Assembly: GCF_030499515.1 (NCBI RefSeq)
Contig: NZ_JASTWJ010000001.1
Coordinates: forward strand, 1,364,001-1,428,000
Source: Streptomyces sp. DT2A-34
GTDB lineage: Bacteria; Actinomycetota; Actinomycetes; Streptomycetales; Streptomycetaceae
Direction: 5' to 3'
DNA length: 64,000 bases
In this document: in pieces, positions 45,201 to 54,315 of the stretch
Position numbering within the stretch: position 1 is the stretch's first letter
Layout of the letters: every line of letters starts with the position of its first letter
Notes under the pieces: model-generated
Seen by the model: only the letters and a program-made list of their open reading frames with translations
Database searches by the model: none
What the model was told of the DNA's origin: nothing
Position numbers and translations under genes: made by a program

Positions 45201-47410
45201 GGGTCGGTGGCCAGGGCCTCGCGCGGCGAGATCCCGAACAGGCTCGTGTCGAACTCGGCGGCGCCGTGCAGGAAGCCGCCGTGGCGGGTGTAGGAGGTGC
45301 CGAGGCGGTCCGGATCGGGGTCGTGGAGGGCTTCCAGGTCCCATCCCCGGTCGACCGGGAAGCCGGAGATCGCGTCGCCTTCCCGCGACACCAGCTGCCA
45401 GAGATCCTCCGGCGACTGGACGTCGCCGGGGTAGCGGCAGCTCATCGCGACGATCGCCACCGGATCGTCGGCCGGGTCGCTCCCCGCACGCCGGTCGGCC
45501 GGGTCGGCGCGGAGGTGCGGTTGCTGTGGTTCCGGTGCGGTGAGCGTGGTCCACAAGTGCCGGGAGACCGCGGCGGGCGTGGGGTGGTCGAAGACCAGCG
45601 TGGCCGGAAGGCGCAGTCCGGTCAGCTCGCCCAGCCGCTCGACCAGCCTGGCAGCGCCCAGGGAGGTGAGCCCCAAGTCGGTGAACGCACGGTCGGCGTC
45701 CGGCCGTTCACCGGGTTCCGCCCCGCACAGTGCGGCCGTCTCGCTCAGGACCCTCTCCCGCAGGGCGTCCGGCGAGGCGGGCGGCTCGACCGCGGTCGGG
45801 GCGTCGAGGTCCGCACCGGACGGTGCGTCCGGTCGCGCCACGTCGAGGACGACGGCCGTACGGGCGACCTTGCCGGATGCGGTACGGGGCACAGCCGCGA
45901 TCCGCTGAATCGCCACCGGGACCTTGTGCTCGGCGAGCAGGGCCCGGCAGTGGGCCAGCACCTGATCCATGTCGAGGTCTTGCGGACCGGGCACCACGCC
46001 GGCGACCGGAACCTCACCCAGGACAGGGTGCGCGGCGCCCGTCACGACGGCGTCGGCCACGCCCGGACAGCTCAGCAGCACGTCCTCGATCTCCGCGGGA
46101 TGGATGTTCTCGCCACCCCGGATGATCACCTCGCTGACCCGGCCGGTGAGCGTGAGGCTTCGGTGTTCCGTCCAGCGGCCCATGTCGCCGGTGCGGTACC
46201 AGCCCTCCCTCATGGCCGCGGCCGTGGCCTCGGGCTGGTTGTGGTAGCCCGTCATGATCCCGGGGCTGCGGACCCACACTTCCCCTTCGCCGTCCGCCGG
46301 GGCGGGCTCGCCGGACTCCGGGTCGACCAGCCGTACGTCGAGTCCCGGCACGGGCTGTCCGCAGGAGCCTTCGGCATGCGTCCCGTTCAGCCGGTTCACG
46401 GCGATCGCGCCGCACGTCTCGGTGCTGCCGTAGTAGTCGAGGAGCGGCGCTCCCAGCAGGCGTTCGACCGACTGCCGCAACCGCACGGAACTCGGGGCAC
46501 CGGCCACGACGGCCAACCGCAGCCCCGATCGCGGCGGTCCCTGGTCCTCGAAGTCCGCGGCGGCCGACGCCAGTTGGCGGTAGGTCGTGGGCACTCCCGC
46601 CAGCACGGTGAACGGCCCGCCGGCGTGTTCGCTCGAAGCGCGCACCGTACGCAGCAGTTCTCCGGGCGCGAGCAGCTCACCGGTGATGTGCGTGCTCGCG
46701 CCGACGGCGACGGTTCCCAGGATCGCGAGCGAGTGCCCGAAGCTGTGGAACAGCGGAAGCGGCCACAGCAGCCTGTCCTCGGCGGAGAACCCGAGGAGCG
46801 GGACGTAGCAGGCGGCGACCGACCACAACGCGCCGCGCTGCGTGGACATCACCCCTTTGGGTCGGCCCGTGGTGCCGGAGGTGTAGAGCAGCCACGCCGT
46901 CTCGTCGAGTGCGAGATCGTCCCGAGGGGGTTCGGCGCTGTCCGTGTCGGCCACGTCGCCGAACAGCACCGTCGAGGCAGGGGCGTTGGCGGGGACCGGG
47001 CCTTCGCCGGTCAGCAGCACGTGGGACGGTCGGCACTCGGGCGGCAGCCGCTTGACGCGCGCCAGGCGTGCGGGGTCGGTGATGACGACCGACGCCCCGC
47101 TGTCCGCGATGAAATGAGCGAGTTCCGCATCGGAGGTACGCGGGTTCAGCGGGACGCCGACCGCGCTCGCCCGGAGAACGGCCAGACAACTCTCCACCGT
47201 GTCCACGGACGTACCGACGCAGAAGGCCACCCGGTCGCCCCGGCCGACGCCCACCCGGGCGAGATGCGCCGCCAGTCTGGCGGTGCGCCGCTCCAGGTCG
47301 GCGTAGGAGACGCGGCGCGCGGAGTCGGAGAACACCGTGTGGTCCGGTGTGCGGCCGGCATGCGCTTGAAGCAGCTCGTACAGCGGCAGAACTTTTTCCT
47401 TGCTCAGCAT
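39269..47410 (-). CDS. Single-module type I PKS with AMP-ligase loading domain and TE
   Basis: A 2713-residue megasynthase. Order: AMP ligase (~1-520; [40 protein letters not shown]), ACP (Ser near 582, [12 protein letters not shown]), KS (~648-1072; DTACSSSLV, Cys ~818), AT (~1190-1470; [14 protein letters not shown], predicting malonyl-CoA), DH (~1555-1860; [10 protein letters not shown] and [10 protein letters not shown], both catalytic motifs intact), KR (~1900-2240; [16 protein letters not shown] as in B-type, catalytic NYAAAN), ACP ([12 protein letters not shown], ~2355) and thioesterase ([19 protein letters not shown]). No ER, so an enoyl product or a polyene if iterative. It activates a free acid starter. 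ATG 47410 ([14 protein letters not shown]) is used; the frame stays open far upstream only through overlap with other genes. A 21-bp duplication near 44132-44174 (AEHTRP) lies in the KS-AT linker. Confidence 0.92.
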   Translation of the reverse strand: MLSKEKVLPLYELLQAHAGRTPDHTVFSDSARRVSYADLERRTARLAAHLARVGVGRGDRVAFCVGTSVDTVESCLAVLRASAVGVPLNPRTSDAELAHFIADSGASVVITDPARLARVKRLPPECRPSHVLLTGEGPVPANAPASTVLFGDVADTDSAEPPRDDLALDETAWLLYTSGTTGRPKGVMSTQRGALWSVAACYVPLLGFSAEDRLLWPLPLFHSFGHSLAILGTVAVGASTHITGELLAPGELLRTVRASSEHAGGPFTVLAGVPTTYRQLASAAADFEDQGPPRSGLRLAVVAGAPSSVRLRQSVERLLGAPLLDYYGSTETCGAIAVNRLNGTHAEGSCGQPVPGLDVRLVDPESGEPAPADGEGEVWVRSPGIMTGYHNQPEATAAAMREGWYRTGDMGRWTEHRSLTLTGRVSEVIIRGGENIHPAEIEDVLLSCPGVADAVVTGAAHPVLGEVPVAGVVPGPQDLDMDQVLAHCRALLAEHKVPVAIQRIAAVPRTASGKVARTAVVLDVARPDAPSGADLDAPTAVEPPASPDALRERVLSETAALCGAEPGERPDADRAFTDLGLTSLGAARLVERLGELTGLRLPATLVFDHPTPAAVSRHLWTTLTAPEPQQPHLRADPADRRAGSDPADDPVAIVAMSCRYPGDVQSPEDLWQLVSREGDAISGFPVDRGWDLEALHDPDPDRLGTSYTRHGGFLHGAAEFDTSLFGISPREALATDPQHRLLLETSWEALERAGIDPLSLRGTDTGVFVGVMFNDYAGRFNGPHELEAHLGIGSAGSVASGRISYTFGLRGPAVTVDTACSSSLVSMHSAVEALRSGTCSLALAGGVTVMATAQSFVMFSRQRGLSPDGRCKSFSSSADGTGWSEGAGMVLLERLSDARRNGHPVLAVLRGCAVNSDGASNGLTAPSGPAQQRLIEQALDTTGLRPSDVDVVEAHGTGTTLGDPIEAQALLATYGQGRSPDQPPLWLGSVKSNLGHTQAAAGVAGVIKMVMAMRHGVLPRTLHVEAPSPHVDWSSGRVELLTSARPWPETGRPRRAGVSAFGIGGTNAHVIIEQAPEPTAEHTRPDAEHTRPEAEPSAVPAVPWLLSGADEAALRAQAHRLAAWVTARPDVPPTDVGFSLAVSRTALTHRAAVPAGDLDGVLAGLRALARGEHSGTTFQGVADDAGIRTAFLFTGQGAQRVGMGRELCAAFPAFAAAFDDVCRALDRHLEHPLRTVMFAQAGSPHAALLDRTDFTQTALFAYEVALFRLLESWGVRPDHLAGHSVGELAAAHVAGVLDLADAAELVAARGRLMRALPEGGCMVALHAAEDEVAPLLAESGLAGRVAIASVNGPRSVVISGAGEDVRSVADRFAGQGRRVVRLRVSHAFHSPLMEPMLDEFRRVAERLTFRPPRIPVVSAVAAGVGEDLCSAEYWVRHARLPVRFADTVRWLHEANVAAFMELGPHPVLTAATADCLPADGRPRPVLAASARSGEPEAQTLLSALARLHVRGVGIDWSAVFAGSGARRVDLPTYAFQRRRYWLDAPSTSVHATAVTRAQGHPLLGPAFTLPDTGDTVLSGLLSAETQPWLADHVVAGVHLVPATAFVEMAVRAGDQVGCGAVDDLVALAPLTLPAGAAVCVQVVVGAADAVGRRSFDIHSRPGDAQSAADDSGTAWTRHVTGSLVSVPAAQEQDFSESGPTEWPPPDAVEVDLTDGYDRAADDGFAYGPAFQGVRAMWRRGTELFADVRLPEAQAAQAARFAIHPALLDAAVHAALLAASSDFRSEPAPVRLPFAWSGVRLYADGATALRVRLTEVGADRVSLTMTDPTGRPVASVGSLTTRELPDTQRDPAEDVVRRALLCPGRVPVETPDSVEGGQRWTTLGPDDLDLAAHLPALVDPAGDAEAGPDIVVVTAVGAAADPDPVSATHALTARVLKTLQDWQDDPASVGARLLVVTRNATAAVPDMAGAAVWGLVRTAQSEMPGQVVLVDVDGHPQSLQRLPAAVATGEPQLSIQAGRTTAPRLVRTGPGTGGSGFGAQGTVLITGGTGALGAELARHLVRAHGVRHLLLTGRRGPTAPGAQELRAALEELGAEVRIVACDAADRAALADVINSSEPPLSAVVHAAGELDDGVLARLTPGRLATVLRPKADAAWNLHELTRDLDLTAFVIFSSASGLVGRPGQGNYAAANSFLDALARHRAAQGLPALSLAWGLWEHTDGMAAQLRRSVRPQVADDGFPALSPEQGLALLDAALRHGEPVLAPFLLDRAALRSAPTPLPPLLRELIPTGRPTVTSGQRAQAGAQPDAWRTLLADLPAHEREGTLSRLIRQTIADVLGYPDADALPSERAFTDLGFDSLMAVQVRNLVGAACGLRLPAAVVFEHPTTPSLTRHLLDLLGDLPETATATATETAAETAAETAAETAAERRDRPTQSLAALYRKLCAAGHVVPAMHMLLGASWAVPTFDASESRARALPPLRRTSGSTGPLLVFFPGLQPPLDFPGGEFARFQRFFDGESEIIELPHPGLGEGDAVPADREVLARTQAETVLRHVGDRPFVVVGASSGGAVAHCVTRYLEGHGAPPRAQVLLDTYLINDENRNKDWLSALPATVAPLLGTGRYSGDEDTAVAAMGAYTRMFLDWVPEPVTTPTLLVRAARPTPEMAAGPDADDWQTSWPLPHDRVDVVGDHRALLKEHARTTSEAVRTWISSTVKP
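40140..40208. repeat. 12-bp minisatellite in the PKS ACP-TE linker
   Basis: Four copies of GCCGTTTCCGCT (last one ending GTT) followed by GCCGTT repeats. In the minus frame they encode (TA)n and ETAA repeats, a flexible linker between the last ACP and the thioesterase. Copy number likely varies between strains without breaking the frame. Confidence 0.85.
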
Positions 47411-47447
47411 GTTCCAACCCCCATGTTCCAACCCCCATGATCCAACC
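47408..47447. repeat. 14-bp tandem repeat at the PKS start, one ATG per copy
   Basis: CATGTTCCAACCCC occurs at 47408-47421 and 47422-47435, with a partial third copy at 47436-47447. On the coding strand each copy ends in ATG, and the three ATGs fall in three reading frames. Only the one at 47410 is in frame with the PKS. The middle one opens a six-codon ORF (MGVGTC) whose TGA overlaps the PKS second codon region. Confidence 0.7.
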
Positions 47448-47478
47448 GCTGTGGGACTTGAGTTCCGGCGTCGCTCCG

Positions 47479-47988
47479 TCAGCCGAGTCGTCGGGCGAAC
47501 GTGTCGTAGGCCCGGTCGTCGAAGAGGACGAAGCGCACCTCTTCGACCACTGTCCGCGCGTCCCGCACCGCCTCCACCGCGATGCGCGCCGCATCCTCCA
47601 TCGGCCACCGGTACACACCGGTGGAGATCGCCGGGAACGCGACCGTCCGCGCACCCAGCTCCTCGGCCACCCGCAGGGACTCCCGGTAGCAGGAGGCCAG
47701 CAGGTCCGAGCGGTCCTCGGTGGACGACCAGACCGGGCCCACCGTATGGATCACGTACCGCGCGTCCAGCTCCCCCGCCGTCGTGGCGACCGCCTCTCCC
47801 GTGGGCAGACCCTTGCCGTAGCGGGAGGCGCGCAGCTTGCGGCACTCGTCGAGGATCGCGGGGCCGCCCCGGCGGTGGATCGCGCCGTCGACTCCTCCCC
47901 CGCCGAGGAGGGAGGAGTTCGCGGCGTTGACGATCGCGTCGGCGGTCTCCCGCGTGATGTCGCCCTGGACGAGCCTGATGGTGGTCAT
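47479..47988 (-). CDS. Macrodomain O-acetyl-ADP-ribose deacetylase-like protein
   Basis: A 169-residue single macrodomain that binds and hydrolyses ADP-ribose derivatives. Seen: [20 protein letters not shown] (Asp contact for adenine), [20 protein letters not shown] (catalytic loop), [20 protein letters not shown] and [20 protein letters not shown] (phosphate loop). ATG 47988 follows the P450 by 36 bp, and the PKS starts 68 bp after its stop, so it is embedded in the presumed operon. A role in the pathway is not obvious; it may be a passenger. Confidence 0.92.
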   Translation of the reverse strand: MTTIRLVQGDITRETADAIVNAANSSLLGGGGVDGAIHRRGGPAILDECRKLRASRYGKGLPTGEAVATTAGELDARYVIHTVGPVWSSTEDRSDLLASCYRESLRVAEELGARTVAFPAISTGVYRWPMEDAARIAVEAVRDARTVVEEVRFVLFDDRAYDTFARRLG

Positions 47989-48024
47989 GACCGCCTCTAT
48001 AGCAGCCCTGCCACCGATGACCGG

Positions 48025-49212
48025 CTATTTCCAGGCGACCGGCAGCGAGCGCACTCCGTGGACCGTGCTGGTCGACAGGGCCAGCGAATCGAGCGGGGCC
48101 GTCATGCGCAGGGACGGGAGCCTGCGGAACAGGGTGGACAGGCCCAGGCGGAGTTCGGTGCGGGCCAGCGACTGGCCGAGGCACTGGTGCAGGCCGTGCC
48201 CGAAGGCGAGGTGGCCGGCGGCGTCGCGGCGGACGTCGAGGGCGTCGGGGTCGGCGTACACGGCCGGGTCGCGGTTGGCGGCCTGCAACGCCACCACCAC
48301 GCCCTCCCCCGCTCGGATGCGGACGCCGGACAGCTCGACGTCCTCCGTGGCGATCCGCCGTATGCCGGAGTGGATGACGGTCAGATGGCGCAGGAGTTCC
48401 TCCACCGCCCCCGGCCACAGGGAGTCGTCGGCGCGCAGCGCGGCCAGTTGGGCCGGGCTCTGGAGCAGGGCGATCACGGCGAGGGGGAACATGTTCGCCG
48501 TGGTCTCGTGGCCCGCCAGGAGGAGCAGGGAGACCATGCCCGTGGCTTCGTCGAGCGTGGCCTCGCCGGTCGCGACGCGCTCGGCGGCCAGGCGGGAGAC
48601 GAGGTCGTCGGCGGGGTCGTGCGTGCGGCGCTCGATCAGGGCGCGCAGATAGCCGTAGAGCGCCATGCGGGCCGCCATCGCCTCGGCCGGGTCGCCGGCG
48701 ACGCTGGTGAGGGCGTTGGACTTCTCGCGGAAGAAACCGTGGTCCTCGTAGGGGACGCCGAGCAGTTCGCAGATGGCGAGGGTGGGGAGGGGCAGCGCGT
48801 ACGACGCCACCAGGTCCGCCTGCGTCGCGTCGCCGTCCGTCATCGCGTCCAGCAGGTCGTCGCAGATCCGCTGGACGGCGCCCTCCAGCTGCTCGATGCG
48901 CCGGAAGGTGAAGTCGGGGATCAGCATGCGGCGCAGCCGGGTGTGGTCCGGCGGGTCCATCTGGTGGAAGAGACCGGGGGCTTGGGGTGGGGCTCCGGGG
49001 CGGGTGTGGGGGAAGGCGGGGTGGTTGGCGTCGGCGCTGAAGCGCGGGTCGGCCAGGACCGTGCGGGCGTCCTCGTGCCGGGTGATCAGCCAGGGGCTGT
49101 TGTCGCCCCAGATCGTCACCCGGCGGATCGGTTCCTCGGACTGCCACTTGGCGTACTCGGGGGCCGGGTCGAGCAGGGGGCGGATCGTGGGGAGGGGCGG
49201 GTGGGTCGTCAC
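48025..49212 (-). CDS. Cytochrome P450 monooxygenase
   Basis: A 395-residue soluble bacterial P450. The I-helix has [16 protein letters not shown] (AGxET), the K-helix [17 protein letters not shown] (ExxR), and the heme loop [20 protein letters not shown] with the axial Cys. N-terminal PFAM core [20 protein letters not shown] is typical of class I bacterial P450s. No ferredoxin is adjacent. The start is GTG 49212, overlapping the TGA of the preceding gene. It would hydroxylate or epoxidise a pathway product (inference from position). Confidence 0.93.
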   Translation of the reverse strand: MTTHPPLPTIRPLLDPAPEYAKWQSEEPIRRVTIWGDNSPWLITRHEDARTVLADPRFSADANHPAFPHTRPGAPPQAPGLFHQMDPPDHTRLRRMLIPDFTFRRIEQLEGAVQRICDDLLDAMTDGDATQADLVASYALPLPTLAICELLGVPYEDHGFFREKSNALTSVAGDPAEAMAARMALYGYLRALIERRTHDPADDLVSRLAAERVATGEATLDEATGMVSLLLLAGHETTANMFPLAVIALLQSPAQLAALRADDSLWPGAVEELLRHLTVIHSGIRRIATEDVELSGVRIRAGEGVVVALQAANRDPAVYADPDALDVRRDAAGHLAFGHGLHQCLGQSLARTELRLGLSTLFRRLPSLRMTAPLDSLALSTSTVHGVRSLPVAWK

Positions 49213-50630
49213 TTCTGCGTGCCTTCCGTCGCATCGGGCGTCTCGTGCAGGCCGGCGAGGCCCAGCAGCAGGGACTTGACCTCGGTGGCCGCGTAGGCTT
49301 CCCGGGCCCGCTCCGGCTGCGAACACAGCAGTACGGGGCCGTGGTCGGGGTCGGCGGGCAGGCGGCCGTGGCTGCCGCGGACGCCGGACGGGTCCAGGGG
49401 GACGGTCTTGAGGCGGTAGCGGAAGCCGAGCTTCTTGCGGGCGACCTGGCCGACGGCGCGCAGCTTCACCGCGGGGACGGTCTCGTCGTAGAGGAGCTCG
49501 GCGGGGTCGTAGCCGGGCTTGCGGTGGATCTCGACCTGGCGGGCGAAGTCGGGGGCGCGGTCGTCGTCCAGCCAGTAGTAGTACGTGAACCAGGCGTCGG
49601 GGTCGGCGAGTGCGACGAGTTCGCCGGAGCGCTCGTGGTCCAGGCCGTGGGCGGACTTGCCGTCGGCGTCCAGCACCTGCTCCACGCCGTCGAGTTCGGC
49701 GACGAGCTTCGCGACCGCCTCGACGTCGGCCGGGTCGCGGACGTAGATGTGGGCGACCTGGTGATCGGCGACCGCGAAGGCGCGCGAGGTCCACGGGTCC
49801 AGGTACTCCATGCCGTCCTGCGTGTACACCTCCAGCAGCCCTGCCCGGCGCAGGGCGCGGTTGATGTCGACCGGGCGGGAGACCGGCGTGATGCCGTACT
49901 CGCTGAGCGCGACGACGGTGGCGCCCTCGCGCAGGAAGTGGTCGATCAACGGGCGTAGCGCATCGTCGAGTTGGCGGGCGGCGCGGATGGTTTCCGGCGA
50001 ATCCGGGCCGGAGCGCTGGGGCTCGTAGTCCATCTGCGGGATGTAGACGAGGGTGAGGTCGGGGCGGTGTTCGTCGAAGACCTGGCGGGCGGCGGCCAGG
50101 ATCCACTGGGTGGAGGGCATGCCCGCGTTCGGGCCCCAGTAGGTGAACAGGGGGAACGGGCCCAGCCGGTCGGTGAGTTCGTCGTGCAGGGACGGCGGCC
50201 AGGTGTAGCAGTCGGGTTCCCCGCGGCCGTCGGAGTAGTAGACGGGGCGCGGAGTGACCGTCCAGTCGACGCCGACGCCCATCGCGTACCACCAGCAGAT
50301 GTTGGCGACCTTGTAGTCGGGGTTGGTCTTTCTGGCCGTCTCCCAGATCTTCTCGCCGCCGACGAGCGCGTTGTGCTGGCGCCACAGCATGACTTCGCCG
50401 AGGTCGCGGAAGTACCAGCCGTTCGCCACCGCGCCGTGCGTGGACGGGGGTTCGCCGGTGAGGAGGGTGGACTGGACGGTGCAGGTGACGGCGGGCAGCA
50501 CGGTGTCGAGCCGGGCCTGGAAGCCGCGTTCGCCGAGGGCGGCGACGGCCGGCATGTGCTTCAGGAGGTTCGGGGTGAGGCCGACGATGTCGAGGACGAC
50601 AACGCGGTTCACTGGGTGGTCGGTCGTCAT
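49209..50630 (-). CDS. eboF: Alkaline-phosphatase-superfamily phosphodiesterase (EboF-like)
   Basis: A 473-residue protein of the nucleotide pyrophosphatase/phosphodiesterase type. Seen: [20 protein letters not shown] (first metal Asp), [20 protein letters not shown] (Thr nucleophile region), [19 protein letters not shown] and [20 protein letters not shown]. Classical members have Asp-His in the last two sites (DSxGHxxGP, SDHG), while here they read DYEPQRSGP and SEYG, so chemistry may differ, as expected for the ebo subgroup. It lacks a signal peptide. Start ATG 50630 overlaps the eboE stop. The Ebo label rests on context. Confidence 0.82.
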   Translation of the reverse strand: MTTDHPVNRVVVLDIVGLTPNLLKHMPAVAALGERGFQARLDTVLPAVTCTVQSTLLTGEPPSTHGAVANGWYFRDLGEVMLWRQHNALVGGEKIWETARKTNPDYKVANICWWYAMGVGVDWTVTPRPVYYSDGRGEPDCYTWPPSLHDELTDRLGPFPLFTYWGPNAGMPSTQWILAAARQVFDEHRPDLTLVYIPQMDYEPQRSGPDSPETIRAARQLDDALRPLIDHFLREGATVVALSEYGITPVSRPVDINRALRRAGLLEVYTQDGMEYLDPWTSRAFAVADHQVAHIYVRDPADVEAVAKLVAELDGVEQVLDADGKSAHGLDHERSGELVALADPDAWFTYYYWLDDDRAPDFARQVEIHRKPGYDPAELLYDETVPAVKLRAVGQVARKKLGFRYRLKTVPLDPSGVRGSHGRLPADPDHGPVLLCSQPERAREAYAATEVKSLLLGLAGLHETPDATEGTQK

Positions 50631-51784
50631 GACGGGTCCTCCTTGAGGCCGAGGCCGGTCAACCGGTCGCGGGCCCAGGCGAGTTCGGCGGCGATGCCGC
50701 CGGGCAGGTCGGCGGGCGGTTCGGGGAGGACGGACCAGGTGTAGGTCTCGACCTCGATGTGGTCACAGGCGGCCGAGGGCCCGCCCAGCAGCCCGGCGAG
50801 GACCGGGTCGAGCTGGTCGGCGGTGGTGCGGAGCGGGGCTTCGGGCTCGGTGTGCAGCGGGGCGTGGAAGTGGACGCGCCAGGGGCCGCCGTCGGCGGGA
50901 AGGGCGCCGTCGAGGGCGTCCGGGAGGTCGTCGACGCCGAGGACGTCGCCGTCGGTCGCCGTCCGGGTCTGGTGCAGGAACCGGGGTTCGGCGAGCCGGT
51001 GCAGGGCGGCGCGGGCGGCGGGGTCGGCCGGGTTCGGGGCCTCCACGGCGCAGGACGCCTGGAGCTTGACGACGGGCAGCCCGGCTTCCGTGAGCCGCCG
51101 CAGCGCCTCGGCCGGTTCCTCGAACTGCACGGCGAGATGGCAGGCGTCGAGGCAGATGCCCAGCCGGTCGGGGTCCAGTCCGCCCAGTTCCCGTACCGCC
51201 TGCGTGGTGGTCTCGACGACGCACCCGGGCTCCGGTTCGAAGCCGACGCGGATACGACGGCCCGTCCACGCCTCCAGCGCGGCGAGCCCGGTGGCCAGCC
51301 GGTCCAGGGCGTGTCGGGCCTCCTCGGCACAGACGGGCGTCCACGGGGTGCGCCAGGCGAGCGGGAGGGTGGAGACGCTGCCGTGGCCGACGTCGTCCGG
51401 GAGGAGGGCGGCGAGGACGCGGGCGCAGTCCAGGGTGTACTTCAGCCGGGCCTCGTCGGCCCAGTCGGGTTCGTACACGTCCTTCTTGACGACCTCGCGG
51501 TGGAAGCCGGCGTACGGGAAGGCGTTGAGGGTGACGGTCTCCAGCCCGCGCGCCCGCAGTTCGGTCTTCAGACGCGTCAACCTGCCTTCGTCATCGGCGA
51601 GTTCGGTGACGACCGGGCGCGCCAGCCACAGCCCGATGCCGAGCCGTTCGGTCCCGAGCCGTTCGCGCACGGGCTCGGCGTACTCGGCGAGCTGGGCGAT
51701 CACGCCCTGGAGATCCTCCGCCTGGTGGACGTTGCTGCAGTAGCCGAGGTGGACGGTCGTACCGTCCGGATGCAGAAACCGCAT
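50627..51784 (-). CDS. eboE: Metabolite traffic protein EboE (TIM-barrel isomerase-like)
   Basis: A 385-residue TIM-barrel protein of the AP-endonuclease/xylose-isomerase fold. Seen: LHPDGTTVHLGYCSNVHQAE at the start, ETVTLNAFPYAGFHREVVKK, VGFEPEPGCVVETTTQAVRE (metal ligands) and LGICLDACHLAVQFEEPAEA. In cyanobacteria ebo genes are needed for moving the scytonemin monomer to the periplasm, although the chemistry of EboE is unknown. ATG 51784 follows the eboB original stop by seven bases. Confidence 0.85.
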   Translation of the reverse strand: MRFLHPDGTTVHLGYCSNVHQAEDLQGVIAQLAEYAEPVRERLGTERLGIGLWLARPVVTELADDEGRLTRLKTELRARGLETVTLNAFPYAGFHREVVKKDVYEPDWADEARLKYTLDCARVLAALLPDDVGHGSVSTLPLAWRTPWTPVCAEEARHALDRLATGLAALEAWTGRRIRVGFEPEPGCVVETTTQAVRELGGLDPDRLGICLDACHLAVQFEEPAEALRRLTEAGLPVVKLQASCAVEAPNPADPAARAALHRLAEPRFLHQTRTATDGDVLGVDDLPDALDGALPADGGPWRVHFHAPLHTEPEAPLRTTADQLDPVLAGLLGGPSAACDHIEVETYTWSVLPEPPADLPGGIAAELAWARDRLTGLGLKEDPS

Positions 51785-51791
51785 GGACCGC

Positions 51792-52646
51792 TCACGCTCC
51801 CCCGCGACGTATGGAGTTGCCCCGGAAGGTGGCCTCCTCGTCCGGCTTGGGCTCCTCCAGCTCCAGCCGCCCGCTCTGACCGTAGAAGGCGACGGGGTTG
51901 CGCCACAGCACCTCGTCCACGGCGTCGTCGTCGAACCCGGCGGCGAGCATCGCGTCAGCCGTCTTACGGGTCTTGAGCGGATCGGAACGTCCCTAGTCGG
52001 CAGCCGAGTTGACGAGCACCCGCTCCGTCCCGTGCTCCTTGAGGATCTCCACCATCCGGTCCTCGCTCATCTTGGTCTTCGGGTAGATCGAGAACCCGGC
52101 CCAGCAGCCGCTGTCCAGGACCATGCCGACGGTGAGCTCGTTGAGGTGGTCGAGGACGACGAGTTCGGGGGCGATGCCCGACTCCCGTACGACGTCCAGG
52201 GTGCGCCGGGTACCGGCCGCCTTGTCGCGGTGCGGGGTGTGCACGAGGGCGGGCAGTTCGTGCTCGATGGCCAGCTGGAGCTGGCGCGCGAGCGCCTCGT
52301 CCTCCTCCGGCGTCATCGAGTCGTAGCCGATCTCCCCGACGGCGACGACCCGGTCCTTGGCGAGATAGCGGTCCAGTTCGTCGAGGACCGGGAGGCAACG
52401 GGGGTCGTTGGCCTCCTTCGGGTTGAGCGCGATCGTGCAGAAGTGCTGGATGCCGAACTGGGCGGCCCGGTACGGCTCCCAGCCCAGCAGCCCGTCGAAG
52501 TAGTCGTAGAAGCTCTCCGGCGAGGTACGAGGCTGGCCCAGCCAGAAGGCGGGCTCGACGACGGCGCGCACCCCGGCCGCGTACATCGCCTCGTAGTCGT
52601 CGGTCGTCCGGGAGGTCATATGGATATGGGGGTCGAAGATGCGCAC
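51792..52646 (-). pseudogene. eboB: TatD-like metal hydrolase EboB with an in-frame TAG
   Basis: The full frame would give a 284-residue metal-dependent hydrolase: MRIFDPHIHMTSRTTDDYEA (first metal HxH), VAVGEIGYDSMTPEEDEALA (Glu ligand), ALVHTPHRDKAAGTRRTLDV (His), VVLDHLNELTV, and ERVLVNSAAD. There the codon expected to be TGG (Trp of the conserved D-W-G) is TAG at 51993-51995. Beyond it the same frame continues sensibly as GRSDPLKTRKTADAMLAAGF ... RNPVAFYGQSGRLELEE for 66 more residues to TGA at 51792. The truncated 217-residue product lacks the C-terminal metal Asp neighbourhood. Start GTG 52646 is two bases after eboA. Confidence 0.85.
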
Positions 52647-52648
52647 AG

Positions 52649-53356
52649 TCAGCCCTCTTCCTTGAGTACGTCCGTGAGTGGGTCCGTTGATCGGCCTGTT
52701 GGTGCGTGCTCGAGTTCTGCGCCGGCGACGTCCGGGAAGGCACGGACGACGGGCAGGATGTCCTGGGGTACGTCCCGTCCCGCCACGATCCGCTCGCTGG
52801 CGAAGTCGGCGAGCATACGGGCCAGTTCGCGGTCGGCGCGAGCGTCGAGGCCGGTGACGCGGTCCAGCGGGATCTCGTAGAAGACGCACTTCAGTACGGC
52901 CTGGCGGTGCTCGGCGTCCGGGAGGTGCGCGGCGGCGTACGGGCCGAGGGCGGCCTCGATCAGGGTGGTGTCGTTGCCGCGCAGGCTCTCCCGCACCAGG
53001 GGCAGGGCGAGGTCGTCCAGGTCGAGCAGCGGCAGGGTGCGCAGGACGGCGCGCTGTTCCGCGGGGTCGCCGTGGCGGTGGAGGCGGGTGACCTCGTCGG
53101 CGAGGGCCTGGCCGCGCAGGGGCAGTGCGGTGAGCAGGACGGCCCGGGCGGCCTCGTCGACGGCCCAGTACCCGTCGAGGCGCCCATGTCCGCAACGCCT
53201 ACGGGCGGCGGGGAAGAGCCGTCGTACGGCGGCGGGATCGGCGGCGATCTTGGCGACGCTCGCGTCCAGCCAGGTACTGGCTGTGCCGTCCAGTACGGCG
53301 ATCAGGGCGCGGTGGGGATCGGGCGGAGCCGAGGGCGAGGCGGTCGTGACAGCCAT
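52649..53356 (-). CDS. eboA: EboA-domain protein
   Basis: A 235-residue helical protein. Seen: ALIAVLDGTASTWLDASVAK, WAVDEAARAVLLTALPLRGQ, AVLRTLPLLDLDDLALPLVR and KCVFYEIPLDRVTGLDARAD, matching the EboA family (ARM/HEAT-like helices, no known catalytic residues). Ends GRSTDPLTDVLKEEG. ATG 53356. Its function in the ebo cassette is unknown. Confidence 0.85.
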   Translation of the reverse strand: MAVTTASPSAPPDPHRALIAVLDGTASTWLDASVAKIAADPAAVRRLFPAARRRCGHGRLDGYWAVDEAARAVLLTALPLRGQALADEVTRLHRHGDPAEQRAVLRTLPLLDLDDLALPLVRESLRGNDTTLIEAALGPYAAAHLPDAEHRQAVLKCVFYEIPLDRVTGLDARADRELARMLADFASERIVAGRDVPQDILPVVRAFPDVAGAELEHAPTGRSTDPLTDVLKEEG

Positions 53357-53419
53357 GGAGGTACAACTTCGCAGGGGTGGGAGGAGTTGAGCCGAGCCAG
53401 CAGGAGGGCCGGGCGGTGT

Positions 53420-54280
53420 CTACTGGCCCGCCGCGGTCTTCACGGCCGCGCGCAGGAACTCGATCGAGCGGCGGGCGACGTCGGGCGCGTCGAGCGAGCC
53501 GCCCTGGATCTCGACGGAGACCAGGCCGCGATGCCCGAGGTCACGCAAGGCGGCCAGAACGGGCGGGAAGTCGATCTCGCCCGCGCCGAATTCGAGGTGC
53601 TGGTGGATGCCGCGCCGCATGTCCTCGATCTGCACGTTGCGCAGGAGCGGTGCCGCCCGGCGCACGCAGTCGAGCACGGGGCGTTCCTCCACGCAGTGCG
53701 CGTGGCCGACGTCCAGGGTGATCGCGAACAGCTCGTGCCCGTCGACCAGTTGGGCGAGGTGCAGGCACCGGTCCACGGTGTCGACGAACATGTACGGCTC
53801 CGGCTCGAAGGCCAGCGCCACCCCGTACGTCTCCGCCGTCTCCAGCACGGCCTCCACACCGGCCGCGAGCCGCTTCCACGCGTCCCGCTCCGGCAGCCCG
53901 TCAGGCGCCGGGCCGCTGCACAGATGGACGGTGGGCGAGCCGAGGTCGGCCGCGATACGCAGGGCGCGGCGCAGCAGGTCGACCCTGCGCTCGGAACCGT
54001 CCGACATCAGCGTGGGCAGGTGCTTGCCCCACGGGTCGAGGAAGTACGGCGCACCGGTCTCCACCGTCACGTCCAGGCCGTGCCGCGCGAGTTGCCGGGC
54101 GAGGGCGGCGACACGCCGGGGCAGATCGTCGGCGTACGGGTCGAGGTGGCCGTGGTCGAGGGTGAGGGCGACACCGTCGTAGCCGAGGTCGGCGAGAACG
54201 GCCAGGACGTCGGTCAGCCGGTGGTGGGTGAAGCCGTTGGTGCCGTAGCCGAATCTGAGATCGGTGGGGGGAGGTCTCAT
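53420..54280 (-). CDS. Sugar phosphate isomerase/epimerase-family TIM barrel
   Basis: A 286-residue xylose-isomerase-like TIM barrel. Seen: FGYGTNGFTHHRLTDVLAVL, VALTLDHGHLDPYADDLPRR, VALAFEPEPYMFVDTVDRCL (Glu metal ligand), ITLDVGHAHCVEERPVLDCV, and GLVSVEIQGGSLDAPDVARR. Distinct from EboE but of the same fold; it is a frequent companion in actinobacterial ebo clusters. Start ATG 54280 (MRPPPTDLRFGY) has GAGGA upstream. Substrate unknown. Confidence 0.85.
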   Translation of the reverse strand: MRPPPTDLRFGYGTNGFTHHRLTDVLAVLADLGYDGVALTLDHGHLDPYADDLPRRVAALARQLARHGLDVTVETGAPYFLDPWGKHLPTLMSDGSERRVDLLRRALRIAADLGSPTVHLCSGPAPDGLPERDAWKRLAAGVEAVLETAETYGVALAFEPEPYMFVDTVDRCLHLAQLVDGHELFAITLDVGHAHCVEERPVLDCVRRAAPLLRNVQIEDMRRGIHQHLEFGAGEIDFPPVLAALRDLGHRGLVSVEIQGGSLDAPDVARRSIEFLRAAVKTAAGQ

Positions 54281-54315
54281 GGTGCCGGTTCCTCGCACGG
54301 AGGGTGTGGTGGGTC

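Noticed and set aside
44054..47440. A 1128-residue plus-strand frame opposite the PKS
   Set aside because: High-GC antisense shadow with no domain pattern, opposite intact AMP-ligase, ACP and KS motifs.
47411..49234. A frame continuous with the PKS running upstream to 49234, as if the PKS had a 600-residue N-terminal extension
   Set aside because: This stretch is the wrong frame of the macrodomain and P450 genes, composed of Arg/Pro/His-rich shadow sequence; the PKS starts at ATG 47410.
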